This document shows positions 1-6,115 of a DNA stretch of 6,338 nucleotides, piece by piece (position 1 is the stretch's first letter; every line of letters begins with the position of its first letter). Below the pieces are notes generated by a model. That model made no database searches. It was given only the letters and a program-made list of their open reading frames with translations, and was not told the origin of the DNA. A program made the translations under genes and the position numbers. Origin of the DNA: Flavobacteriaceae bacterium UBA5079 (lineage in GTDB: Bacteria; Bacteroidota; Bacteroidia; Flavobacteriales; Flavobacteriaceae); the NCBI GenBank assembly GCA_002414705.1, contig DIAL01000044.1, positions 417-6,754 of the forward strand, given 5' to 3'.

Positions 1-2
1 TT

Positions 3-626
3 TATATGCCCATTTCTACAGCACAACGTTTGTATGGTAATACAGATTATGTAGATCAAATTAATTTGACCTATAATCCTGAAATGGACTATGATCAAGC
101 CATTGCTTTTGGTAGAACATTAACCAACAAAATGAAAAACCGCTTTGATGTTGCTGATATAGACCAACGCGCTATTCGTGTTCAAAACATGGCAGAAGGC
201 ACCAAAGCTGTTGAGCAAATGACAACCGCTTTAGGATTTATTATTTTTGTAATTGGTTTTGGAACCTTAATAGCAGGTGTGGTTGGTATTAGTAATATTA
301 TGATTTTTATTGTAAAAGAGCGCACTAAAGAAATTGGAATCAGGAAAGCTTTAGGTGCTACACCAAAATCTATTGTATCTATAATTTTAATAGAATCTAT
401 TTTAATTACAGCTATTGCAGGTTATTTTGGTCTGTTGTTAGGTGTAGGTGTGTTAGAGTTAGCAGCTCCAACACTTGAAACGTATTTTATAAAAGATCCT
501 AGCGTACAACCTTCATTAATTATTGCAGCAACCATTACGCTTATTTTAGCAGGTGCTATTGCGGGTTATTTACCGGCTAAAAAGGCATCACAAATTAAAC
601 CCATTGTAGCATTAAGAGACGATTAA
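3..626 (+). CDS. MacB-type ABC transporter permease, C-terminal part (5' end cut by window)
   Basis: This is the C-terminal half of an inner-membrane permease of the MacB/FtsX family, which couples cytoplasmic ATP hydrolysis to export with a periplasmic adaptor and an outer-membrane channel. The frame is open to the left edge. The Met codon at 6 lies inside the family's periplasmic core (YMPISTAQRLYGN), so it is not the start; the family is usually about 400 residues, so roughly half is missing. Counting from that Met, residues 1-70 are the end of the periplasmic domain. An FtsX domain follows, with membrane segments near 76-103, 122-152 and 168-190. The cytoplasmic motif VKERTKEIGIRKALGATP (103-120) is the signature of the family, and the tail IKPIVALRDD is typical. 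TAA is followed one base later by the next permease gene, so the two are surely co-transcribed. The transported substrate cannot be inferred. The ATPase partner is not in the window. Confidence 0.93.
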   Translation, partial: YMPISTAQRLYGNTDYVDQINLTYNPEMDYDQAIAFGRTLTNKMKNRFDVADIDQRAIRVQNMAEGTKAVEQMTTALGFIIFVIGFGTLIAGVVGISNIMIFIVKERTKEIGIRKALGATPKSIVSIILIESILITAIAGYFGLLLGVGVLELAAPTLETYFIKDPSVQPSLIIAATITLILAGAIAGYLPAKKASQIKPIVALRDD

Positions 627-627
627 T

Positions 628-1872
628 ATGTTTAAATATTTAACAGATAGAGATACTTGGCAAGAGGTTTTTGATAGTCTTAGTAAAAATAAACTACGAT
701 CTATTTTAACCATGGTAGGTGTTTGGTGGGGAATTTTACTCCTCATAGGTTTATTGGGTTCTGCCAGAGGATTAGAAAATGCTTTTAACCGTTTGTTTGG
801 CGATTTTGCTACAAACAGTGTGTTTGTTTGGGCTCAAAGCACCAGCAAACCGTTTCAAGGATTTCAAGAAGGTAGACAAGTAAAATTGACGTTAACTGAC
901 GCCAAGAAAGTTGAAGAAAATGTAGAAGGAATTGAATTTGTGGTTCCTAGAAACCAGAGTCAAGCTATGGTGGTTCGTAATTTCCTTTCTGGAACTTTTG
1001 GTGTAAATGGCGATTACCCGTTGTTAGACAAAGTACAAAAGAAGAAGCTAATAAACGGCCGTTTTATCAATCAAAATGATATCGATTCCAATAAGAAAGT
1101 CGTTGTTATTTCAGAAGGAATCTACAAACAGCTTTTTGAAAAGGATGAACAAGCCATAGGCGAATTGGTTCAAATAAATAGCATGAATTTCAAAGTAATT
1201 GGTGTTTTTGAAGAAGGAAACATGAATATGGGACCATCAACCGATATGCATATTCCGTTTACTACATTTCAGCAAATTTATAATCGTGGTGAAAACATTA
1301 GTTGGATGATGATTACTGGAAAACCAGAATACGATATTAAACAGATTGAAGAAGATGCTAAACTCATTTTAAGAAACTTAAATAATGTACATCCAGAAGA
1401 TAAACGTGCTTTTGGAAGTTTTAATTTAGGTAAAGAATTTGCAAAAATGACAGGCTTTTTATCAGGAATGCAATTTCTAACATGGTTTGTAGGTATTGCT
1501 ACACTTATTGCAGGTGTTTTTGCAATTGGAAATATTCTATTAATTACCGTAAAAGAACGTACTAAAGAAATAGGCGTGCGTCGTGCATTAGGAGCTACAC
1601 CTTTTGAAATAAAACGTCAAATTTTAGTAGAAGCGGTTTTCATAACCTTACTTGCTGGATTTTTCGGAATTATTAGTGGTGGATGGATACTTATAGCACT
1701 GGATGCTGCCTTTGGTCAAGGTCCAGACGCGACTATGGTAAATGCTTCGGTATCCATAACTGTGGTATTTATTGCTTTAATTATTCTAGTAGTTTTAGGC
1801 ACCTTAATTGGACTGATTCCAGCCTTTAAAGCAACTAGCATTAAACCTATTGAAGCATTACGTGAAGAATAA
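628..1872 (+). CDS. MacB-type ABC transporter permease, complete
   Basis: A second inner-membrane permease of the MacB/FtsX family, 414 residues, which is full length for a permease-only MacB relative with no fused ATPase. A short cytoplasmic N-terminus leads into membrane segment 1 (about 27-46). A large periplasmic MacB core follows (about 50-275). The FtsX domain then has three more segments (about 283-307, 333-360 and 375-398). The conserved cytoplasmic loop VKERTKEIGVRRALGATP (308-325) almost repeats the one in the gene just upstream, and both proteins end in an IKPI.ALR tail, so the two are paralogues and probably form a heterodimer. The ATG follows the previous TAA by one base, which suggests translational coupling. 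The adaptor gene follows after 53 bases. I infer export of a small molecule, peptide or lipid-like compound; the substrate is unknown. A lipoprotein-release (LolCE-like) role is less likely because an adaptor and a TolC partner follow. Confidence 0.94.
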   Translation: MFKYLTDRDTWQEVFDSLSKNKLRSILTMVGVWWGILLLIGLLGSARGLENAFNRLFGDFATNSVFVWAQSTSKPFQGFQEGRQVKLTLTDAKKVEENVEGIEFVVPRNQSQAMVVRNFLSGTFGVNGDYPLLDKVQKKKLINGRFINQNDIDSNKKVVVISEGIYKQLFEKDEQAIGELVQINSMNFKVIGVFEEGNMNMGPSTDMHIPFTTFQQIYNRGENISWMMITGKPEYDIKQIEEDAKLILRNLNNVHPEDKRAFGSFNLGKEFAKMTGFLSGMQFLTWFVGIATLIAGVFAIGNILLITVKERTKEIGVRRALGATPFEIKRQILVEAVFITLLAGFFGIISGGWILIALDAAFGQGPDATMVNASVSITVVFIALIILVVLGTLIGLIPAFKATSIKPIEALREE

Positions 1873-1925
1873 TATTTACATATAATAAAACCAATCGATC
1901 AATTAAAAATAATAAACAGAATCAA

Positions 1926-3038
1926 ATGAATAAAGCAGTAAAAATCATCATTGGCATCGTAGTCTTAGTACTATTTGTTTGGGTAATTAAATATTTTAAA
2001 GACTCCAACTCTAAAGCTATTGAAGAATTTAAAACAGAAACACCATTTTTTACATCTATTAAAACAAAAGTGGTTGCAACCGGAAAATTAAATCCAGAAG
2101 AGGAAATTGAATTAAAGCCTCAAATTGCAGGAATTATTGACAAGATTCTTGTTGAAGAAGGAGATATAGTACAAAAAGGCGACTTAATAGCTAGAATTCG
2201 TGTGGTACCAAACGAACAAAGTTTAGTAAGCGCAAGAAGTAGAATTAATACAGCACAATTATCTTATAGCAACTCTAAAGTTTTATTTGATAGAAACCAA
2301 GCCCTTTTTGAAAAAGGTGTTATCTCAAAACAAGATTTTGAAAACAGTGAGTTGGCCATAAACCAAGCCAATGAGTCATTACGTCAAGCACAAAATGACT
2401 TTCAAATAATTAAACAAGGTTCTCTTTCTGGAGGTGGTTCAGCAAACACCAATATTGTTGCCCAAATTCCTGGAACAGTTTTGGAAATTCCTGTACGAGA
2501 GGGAGACCAAGTTATCGAAGCTAATAGCTTTAATGCAGGAACAACTATTGCTACTATTGCCGATATGAGCAAAATGATTTTTGAAGGAAAGGTGGACGAA
2601 TCTGAAGTTGGCAAATTAGAGGAAGGAAAAGATATTATTGTGGTTTTAGGAGCTGTTAATCAACAGGAATTTCCATCTAAATTAACATTTGTTGCGCCAA
2701 AAGGTATTGAAGAAAATGGCGCAGTTCAATTTACAATAAAAGCGGATGTAGAGGTTAATCAATCTGTGAAAATTAGAGCAGGTTACAGTGCTAACGCAGA
2801 AATTGAAATGGAAAGTAAGGACAGTGTTATGGTTGTAAAAGAAGCTTTGTTGCAGTTTAACCGTTTTACTGAAAAACCATTTGTAGAAGTGCAGAAAGAA
2901 GACGGCACGTTTGAAGAAAAGTATGTTGAGTTAGGTATTTCTGATGGTATAAACGTAGAAATTACAGAAGGAGTAGCCGAAACTGATAAAATAAAAGTTT
3001 GGAATAAAGCAAAAGAAGATAATAATGATGAAGATTAA
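1926..3038 (+). CDS. Periplasmic adaptor (membrane fusion protein) of the MacA/HlyD type
   Basis: This 370-residue adaptor would bridge the inner-membrane permease pair and the outer-membrane channel across the periplasm. It has an N-terminal membrane anchor (about 6-21) after MNKAVK and no lipobox cysteine, so it is anchored by a helix rather than a lipid. The first half of a biotinyl-lipoyl-like domain is at about 58-92 (LKPQIAGIIDKILVEEGD). A helical hairpin (about 97-165), rich in Gln, Asn and Ala, would dock on the TolC tip. A glycine-rich turn (SLSGGGS, 166-172) leads to the second lipoyl half (about 176-213, QIPGTVLEIPVREGD). A beta-barrel and a membrane-proximal domain follow (about 215-355). 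The tail is acidic (KEDNNDED). The 53-base gap before it is A+T-rich and holds no terminator that I can see. Its last bases overlap the start of the TolC-family gene. It differs from RND adaptors only subtly, and the pairing with MacB-type permeases decides the call. Confidence 0.93.
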   Translation: MNKAVKIIIGIVVLVLFVWVIKYFKDSNSKAIEEFKTETPFFTSIKTKVVATGKLNPEEEIELKPQIAGIIDKILVEEGDIVQKGDLIARIRVVPNEQSLVSARSRINTAQLSYSNSKVLFDRNQALFEKGVISKQDFENSELAINQANESLRQAQNDFQIIKQGSLSGGGSANTNIVAQIPGTVLEIPVREGDQVIEANSFNAGTTIATIADMSKMIFEGKVDESEVGKLEEGKDIIVVLGAVNQQEFPSKLTFVAPKGIEENGAVQFTIKADVEVNQSVKIRAGYSANAEIEMESKDSVMVVKEALLQFNRFTEKPFVEVQKEDGTFEEKYVELGISDGINVEITEGVAETDKIKVWNKAKEDNNDED

Positions 3039-4359
3039 TAAATTACTAACGTTAACAGTTTTAGCTTTAGGGTTTTCTGGAGGTGTTTTTGCACAAGAAA
3101 AAATATGGACACTTCAAGAGTGTGTGGATTATGCTTTGGAAAACAATATTACTGTTCAAAAAGGTGCCAATACATTATTGATTAATGATGAAGATATTAC
3201 AGCAGCCAAAGGAAGTTTTTTACCATCCTTAAGCGCTAGTGCTAGACAAGGGCTTTCATTAGGTAATCAAGAACTTTTTCCAGGTCAATTTGTTGATAGG
3301 ACTGCAAATAGTACAAACATGGGTATAAACGTGAATCAGACTATATTTAATGGTTTCCGAAATACCAATTTGCACAAGCAAGCACAATTAACCTTAGATA
3401 GAAATCAACTAGAACTTAACCGAATTAAAGATGATATTTCTTTAAACGTCGTTAATGCCTATTTAAATATTCTATTCAATAAAGAAAATCTTGAAACGGC
3501 TCAAGCACAAATAGCATTCTCAACAAAACAACTTAATCAAGTTAAGGCATTAGTAGATGCAGGAGTTCAACCACAAGCCAACGTTTATGATGCAGAAGCA
3601 ACGGTTAGTAGTGATGAGCAAACGTTAACAGTAGCCGAAAATAATTATAACCTAGCAATATTAACGTTATCTCAACTTTTACAATTGCCTTATAATGGAT
3701 TTCAGGTAGAAATTATAGAGGTTGATAGTCCATCAGGAGCCTTAATGTATAATGATATTCAGCCTATTTTGGATTATGCTTACGAAAATCGTTATGAAAT
3801 AAAAGTAGCCGAAAAAAATATTGAAGGCGCAGAATTAAATACAGAGCTTTCTAAAAGCGGTTATTTACCAAATGTATCCTTTGGCTATGGTTTTGGATCT
3901 AATGTGTTTTACACAAATTTACAGGATGATGAGCCTAGTTTTGGAAATCAAATAAACGATAACAAAGCACATAGTTTTTCTTTGAATATTGGAATACCTA
4001 TATTCTCTCAATTTCAAAACAAAACAGCAGTAGCAAAAGCAAAAATTCAGAAAGAGAATAGTGAACTAGATTTACAGCAAGCAAAATTAAATTTGGAGAG
4101 TAATATTCAACGTGCTTTCACAGATGCTCAAGCTGCATTGAAAGCTTATGAAGCTTCAAAAAAATCTGTAGCAGCACAAACATTGTCATTTGAAAATGCC
4201 CAAGAACGTTATACTTTAGGTAGTATGAATACATTTGATCTCGAGCAATCACGTATTCAGTTAATCAATGCACAATCCCGTTTAATTAATGCGAAATATG
4301 ATTTTGTTTTTAAAACAAAAGTGTTAGATTTCTATTTAGGAAAACCAATAACACAATAA
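3025..4359 (+). CDS. TolC-family outer-membrane efflux channel protein
   Basis: This 444-residue protein would trimerise into an outer-membrane beta-barrel with a long periplasmic alpha-helical tunnel, the exit duct of the exporter encoded just upstream. A signal peptide is clear: MMKINK, a hydrophobic stretch, then VFA with cleavage before QEK at about residue 24. The mature protein opens with WTLQECVDYALENN (28-41), the usual start of the family. Two homologous halves follow (about 28-235 and 245-440), each rich in Gln, Asn, Ala and Leu heptad-like helices. The pattern GYLPNVSFGYGF (279-290) is a typical barrel strand entry, and RYTLGSMNTFDLEQSRIQL (395-413) matches the conserved second-half helix. 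The start is an ATGATG doublet, so 3028 is equally possible. Either way it overlaps the end of the adaptor gene (14 or 11 bases), which suggests coupled translation. tsaB begins four bases after the stop. Confidence 0.95.
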   Translation: MMKINKLLTLTVLALGFSGGVFAQEKIWTLQECVDYALENNITVQKGANTLLINDEDITAAKGSFLPSLSASARQGLSLGNQELFPGQFVDRTANSTNMGINVNQTIFNGFRNTNLHKQAQLTLDRNQLELNRIKDDISLNVVNAYLNILFNKENLETAQAQIAFSTKQLNQVKALVDAGVQPQANVYDAEATVSSDEQTLTVAENNYNLAILTLSQLLQLPYNGFQVEIIEVDSPSGALMYNDIQPILDYAYENRYEIKVAEKNIEGAELNTELSKSGYLPNVSFGYGFGSNVFYTNLQDDEPSFGNQINDNKAHSFSLNIGIPIFSQFQNKTAVAKAKIQKENSELDLQQAKLNLESNIQRAFTDAQAALKAYEASKKSVAAQTLSFENAQERYTLGSMNTFDLEQSRIQLINAQSRLINAKYDFVFKTKVLDFYLGKPITQ

Positions 4360-4363
4360 GCTA

Positions 4364-5041
4364 GTGGCAATTATATTAAGTATAGAAACAGCAACAACAA
4401 ATTGTTCGGTCTCTCTTTCAAAAGAAGGAGAGATTTTTGCTTTAAAAGAAGATTATAATAATGGCTTTTCACATGCAGAACGTTTGCATGTTTTTATTGA
4501 CGAAATCCTGAAGGAAAACAATATCGATAAGTCGGAAATTCAAGCCGTAGCCGTCAGTAAAGGTCCTGGGTCTTATACAGGATTACGAATTGGTGTTTCG
4601 GCAGCAAAAGGGCTTTGTTTCGCTTTAAACATTCCGTTGATTAGTGTGTCAACTTTAGAGGCACTAGCACATCAAGTCCAGACTTCAGAAGGCATTATTG
4701 TATCTATGTTGGATGCTAGACGTATGGAAGTGTATTCGGCTATTTATAGTTCAGATTATCAGTTAAATCGAGGTATTCAGGCCGAAATACTAGATGAAAC
4801 GTCTTATGCTCAAATTCTTGATAAAGGTCTCGTGTATTTTGTGGGAACTGGGGTTGAAAAAACAAAAAATATCATTACACATAAGAATGCCGTTTTTGTT
4901 GAAAACAAGTTGCCATCCGCAAAACAAATGGGAGCTTTGGCATATAGCAAGTACAAAATAAGCGACACCGAAGATGTCGCTTATTTTGAGCCTTATTATT
5001 TAAAAGATTTTGTGGCTTTAAAGCCTAAACCTAAAAAGTAA
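4364..5041 (+). CDS. tsaB: TsaB, tRNA N6-threonylcarbamoyladenosine (t6A) biosynthesis protein
   Basis: TsaB is the non-catalytic partner that binds and stabilises TsaD. With TsaE it helps transfer threonylcarbamoyl from threonylcarbamoyl-AMP to A37 of tRNAs that read ANN codons, in the cytoplasm. The protein has 225 residues, normal for bacterial TsaB. It shows the ASKHA-fold signatures: SIETATTNCSVSL (6-18), SHAERLH (36-42), GPGSYTGLRIGVSAAKGL (67-84) and MLDARRMEVY (115-124), and it ends with YFEPYYLKDF (207-216). The start is GTG at 4364. An in-frame stop at 4349-4351 and the conserved IILSIETATT leave no other reasonable choice. It begins four bases after the TolC-family stop, so it is probably translated from the exporter mRNA, although no functional link is known. 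A perfect inverted repeat lies inside codons 198-208. The stop is six bases from the stop of the convergent mscS. Confidence 0.96.
   Translation: MAIILSIETATTNCSVSLSKEGEIFALKEDYNNGFSHAERLHVFIDEILKENNIDKSEIQAVAVSKGPGSYTGLRIGVSAAKGLCFALNIPLISVSTLEALAHQVQTSEGIIVSMLDARRMEVYSAIYSSDYQLNRGIQAEILDETSYAQILDKGLVYFVGTGVEKTKNIITHKNAVFVENKLPSAKQMGALAYSKYKISDTEDVAYFEPYYLKDFVALKPKPKK
4955..4987 (-). terminator. Intrinsic terminator candidate for mscS, embedded in tsaB coding sequence
   Basis: A perfect 13-bp inverted repeat: AAAATAAGCGACA at 4955-4967 and TGTCGCTTATTTT at 4975-4987, with a 7-base loop. Read on the minus strand, the loop is TCTTCGG, so a stable C(UUCG)G tetraloop can form next to one unpaired U. 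The 3' arm ends in TTATTTT, serving as the U-rich tail. It lies 60 bases past the mscS stop codon, a normal terminator distance. The stem is also A+T-flanked on the plus strand (loop CCGAAGA), but there it falls inside translated codons 198-208 of tsaB, before the stop. I therefore assign it to the minus strand. The structure is directly visible; the terminator function is inferred. Confidence 0.72.
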
Positions 5042-5047
5042 TCAGTC

Positions 5048-5863
5048 TTATTTTTTATGAATTTCAACTTGGTGTGGATATGGGATTTCAATTCCAGCAG
5101 CATCAAGAGCTTCTTTTGTTTGTTCAGTTACATCAAAGTAAACTGTCCAATAATCTGCTGTGTTACACCAAGGTCTAACAGCAAAATTAATAGAACTATC
5201 TGCCAATTCCATGACGTTTACAGTAGGAGCAGGATCACTAATTACATTTGGATGAGACGTTAAAACATTCATTAAAACCTCCTTGGTTTTTTTAATATCA
5301 GAATCATAACCAACACCAAATACTAAATCAACACGTCTGGTTCCTTCAGTTGAATAATTAACAATATTCCCGTTAGATAAGGAGCCATTTGGAATAATTA
5401 TTTCTTTATTAGATAAGCCTATTAATTTTGTAGTGAATATCTCTATTTCTTTTACAACGCCAATTTCGCCTTGGGCTTCAATTAAATCGCCTATTTTAAT
5501 GGGTTTAAAAATCATTAAAAGAACACCTCCAGCAAAATTACCTAATGAACCTTGAAGTGCTAAACCAATAGCTAAACCAGCAGCAGCTATTACAGCAGCA
5601 AAGGAAGTCGTTGGAACGCCTAACGTACCCAATAACGTTATAATTAATAAGATTTTAAGTGCCCAGTTAGTTAAGTTTAAAAGAAATTTTTTCAGACTTT
5701 CGTCATAGTTCCCTTTATCCATTAATTTTTTGGAAGTTTTGATAAGCTTTTTAATGATCCAAGAACCAACAATCCATACAACAATAGCCCCAATAATTTT
5801 TAAACCATAAGTTGTTGCAAATCCAATAGCTTGGTCTGTCCAGTAATCTAAATTTTTATCCAT
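5048..5863 (-). CDS. mscS: Small-conductance mechanosensitive channel, MscS family
   Basis: This inner-membrane channel opens under membrane tension on sudden loss of external osmolarity and releases solutes. Its 271 residues are close to the 286 of E. coli MscS, so it is the minimal type without extra N-terminal domains. Membrane helices are at about 21-40, 66-86 and 88-120. The third, pore-lining helix contains GLAIGLALQGSLGN (96-109), very like E. coli MscS. The two pore-sealing leucines (L105 and L109 in E. coli) correspond here to L97 and L101, and the kink-forming Gln-Gly to Q104-G105. The cytoplasmic beta domain has FKPIKIGD (119-126) and IIPNGSLSNGNIVN (156-169). The C-terminal alpha/beta domain ends with the usual IPYPHQVEIH (260-269). 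ATG is preceded by an A-rich leader, as is common in this phylum. It is convergent with tsaB and lies downstream of the NifU-like gene on the same strand, 252 bases away, probably with its own promoter. Confidence 0.96.
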   Translation of the reverse strand: MDKNLDYWTDQAIGFATTYGLKIIGAIVVWIVGSWIIKKLIKTSKKLMDKGNYDESLKKFLLNLTNWALKILLIITLLGTLGVPTTSFAAVIAAAGLAIGLALQGSLGNFAGGVLLMIFKPIKIGDLIEAQGEIGVVKEIEIFTTKLIGLSNKEIIIPNGSLSNGNIVNYSTEGTRRVDLVFGVGYDSDIKKTKEVLMNVLTSHPNVISDPAPTVNVMELADSSINFAVRPWCNTADYWTVYFDVTEQTKEALDAAGIEIPYPHQVEIHKK

Positions 5864-5884
5864 ATTTTTTTAAAGTGTTTGGTT

Positions 5885-5896
5885 AATTAGCTAATT
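5885..5896. repeat. 12-base perfect palindrome in the mscS leader
   Basis: AATTAGCTAATT is its own reverse complement. It lies 21 bases before the mscS start codon and downstream of the predicted -10 box, where an operator or a small leader hairpin would sit. The surrounding DNA is about 80% A+T, so chance is a real possibility. No regulator is implied by the neighbours. Confidence 0.25.
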
Positions 5897-5921
5897 TAAG
5901 AATTATCTAACAGTTCTAAAA

Positions 5922-5951
5922 ATTATAGAAATGTAAAATAATGATTAACAA
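5922..5951 (-). promoter_or_regulatory. Candidate promoter of mscS
   Basis: On the minus strand, TTGTTA (5951-5946) is followed by an 18-base spacer and TATAAT (5927-5922). This would place a transcript start near 5915 and give a leader of about 50 bases before the mscS ATG. The Bacteroidota -7 consensus TAnnTTTG is not found in the gap, although TAATTTTT just overlaps this -10 region and TTG at about -33 fits that group's upstream element. It is the best promoter-like pair seen in the 252-base gap, but the region is very A+T-rich, so the match could be accidental. Confidence 0.4.
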
Positions 5952-5960
5952 GCATATAGT

Positions 5961-6060
5961 TCTTGGTAGTGCTTACACATAAAATAGCTTTCCATTTTAG
6001 TGGAATACGCTGTGTGAAATTTTAGCTATACTAACACCGTAACGAACGAATATTATGGTC
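5961..6060. other. G+C-richer structured island in the gap between mscS and the NifU-like gene
   Basis: By hand count, 35 of these 100 bases are G or C, against 16 of 80 just left (5881-5960) and 10 of 50 just right (6061-6110). The island can fold. TTACACA (5973-5979) pairs with TGTGTGA (6011-6017, one G-U pair on the plus strand), enclosing TTCCA (5990-5994) with TGGAA (6001-6005). An alternative pairing joins ATAGCT (5984-5989) to AGCTAT (6024-6029). No convincing coding frame was found. It may be a small RNA, a dispersed intergenic repeat or the remnant of an insertion. The composition and pairings are directly seen; any function is unknown. Confidence 0.35.
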
Positions 6061-6072
6061 CAATAACCATAA
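6053..6072 (-). terminator. Weak terminator candidate after the NifU-like gene
   Basis: TTATGGT (6053-6059) and ACCATAA (6066-6072) form a perfect 7-bp stem with a 6-base loop, 43 bases past the stop codon of the NifU-like gene. On the minus strand the tail after the stem is TATTCG, which is not a good U-run, and only three of the pairs are G-C or next to them. It may be a processing hairpin or part of the neighbouring structured island rather than a true terminator. Confidence 0.22.
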
Positions 6073-6115
6073 AATGTTTATGAAAGGTTTAGATCATGTT
6101 AAAAAATATTTGGGA

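Noticed and set aside
1881..1886. TATAAT in the 53-base gap before the adaptor gene
   Set aside because: No -35-like element sits at a proper distance (TTGAAG at 1850 is 25 bases away), and hexamers of this kind are frequent in such A+T-rich DNA.
2402..2614. A 70-codon open frame on the minus strand inside the adaptor gene
   Set aside because: It lies wholly opposite a well-supported coding region, has no recognisable protein features, and its composition is that of the antisense of the adaptor.
5014..5056. GGCTTTAAAGCC palindrome (5014-5025) followed by a T6 run (5051-5056) as a plus-strand terminator for tsaB
   Set aside because: The stem would be only four base pairs with a four-base loop, the T-run is 25 bases away, and the palindrome itself is inside codons of tsaB.
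5057..5263. A 68-codon open frame on the plus strand inside mscS
   Set aside because: It is antisense to a strongly conserved part of mscS, and its translation is rich in Cys, Ile and Phe with no domain signature.
5945..5995. A 16-residue open frame on the minus strand (ATG at 5995, TAA at 5947-5945)
   Set aside because: It is too short to support as a gene, has no start signal or hydrophobic segment, and overlaps the structured island, which is better explained as non-coding.
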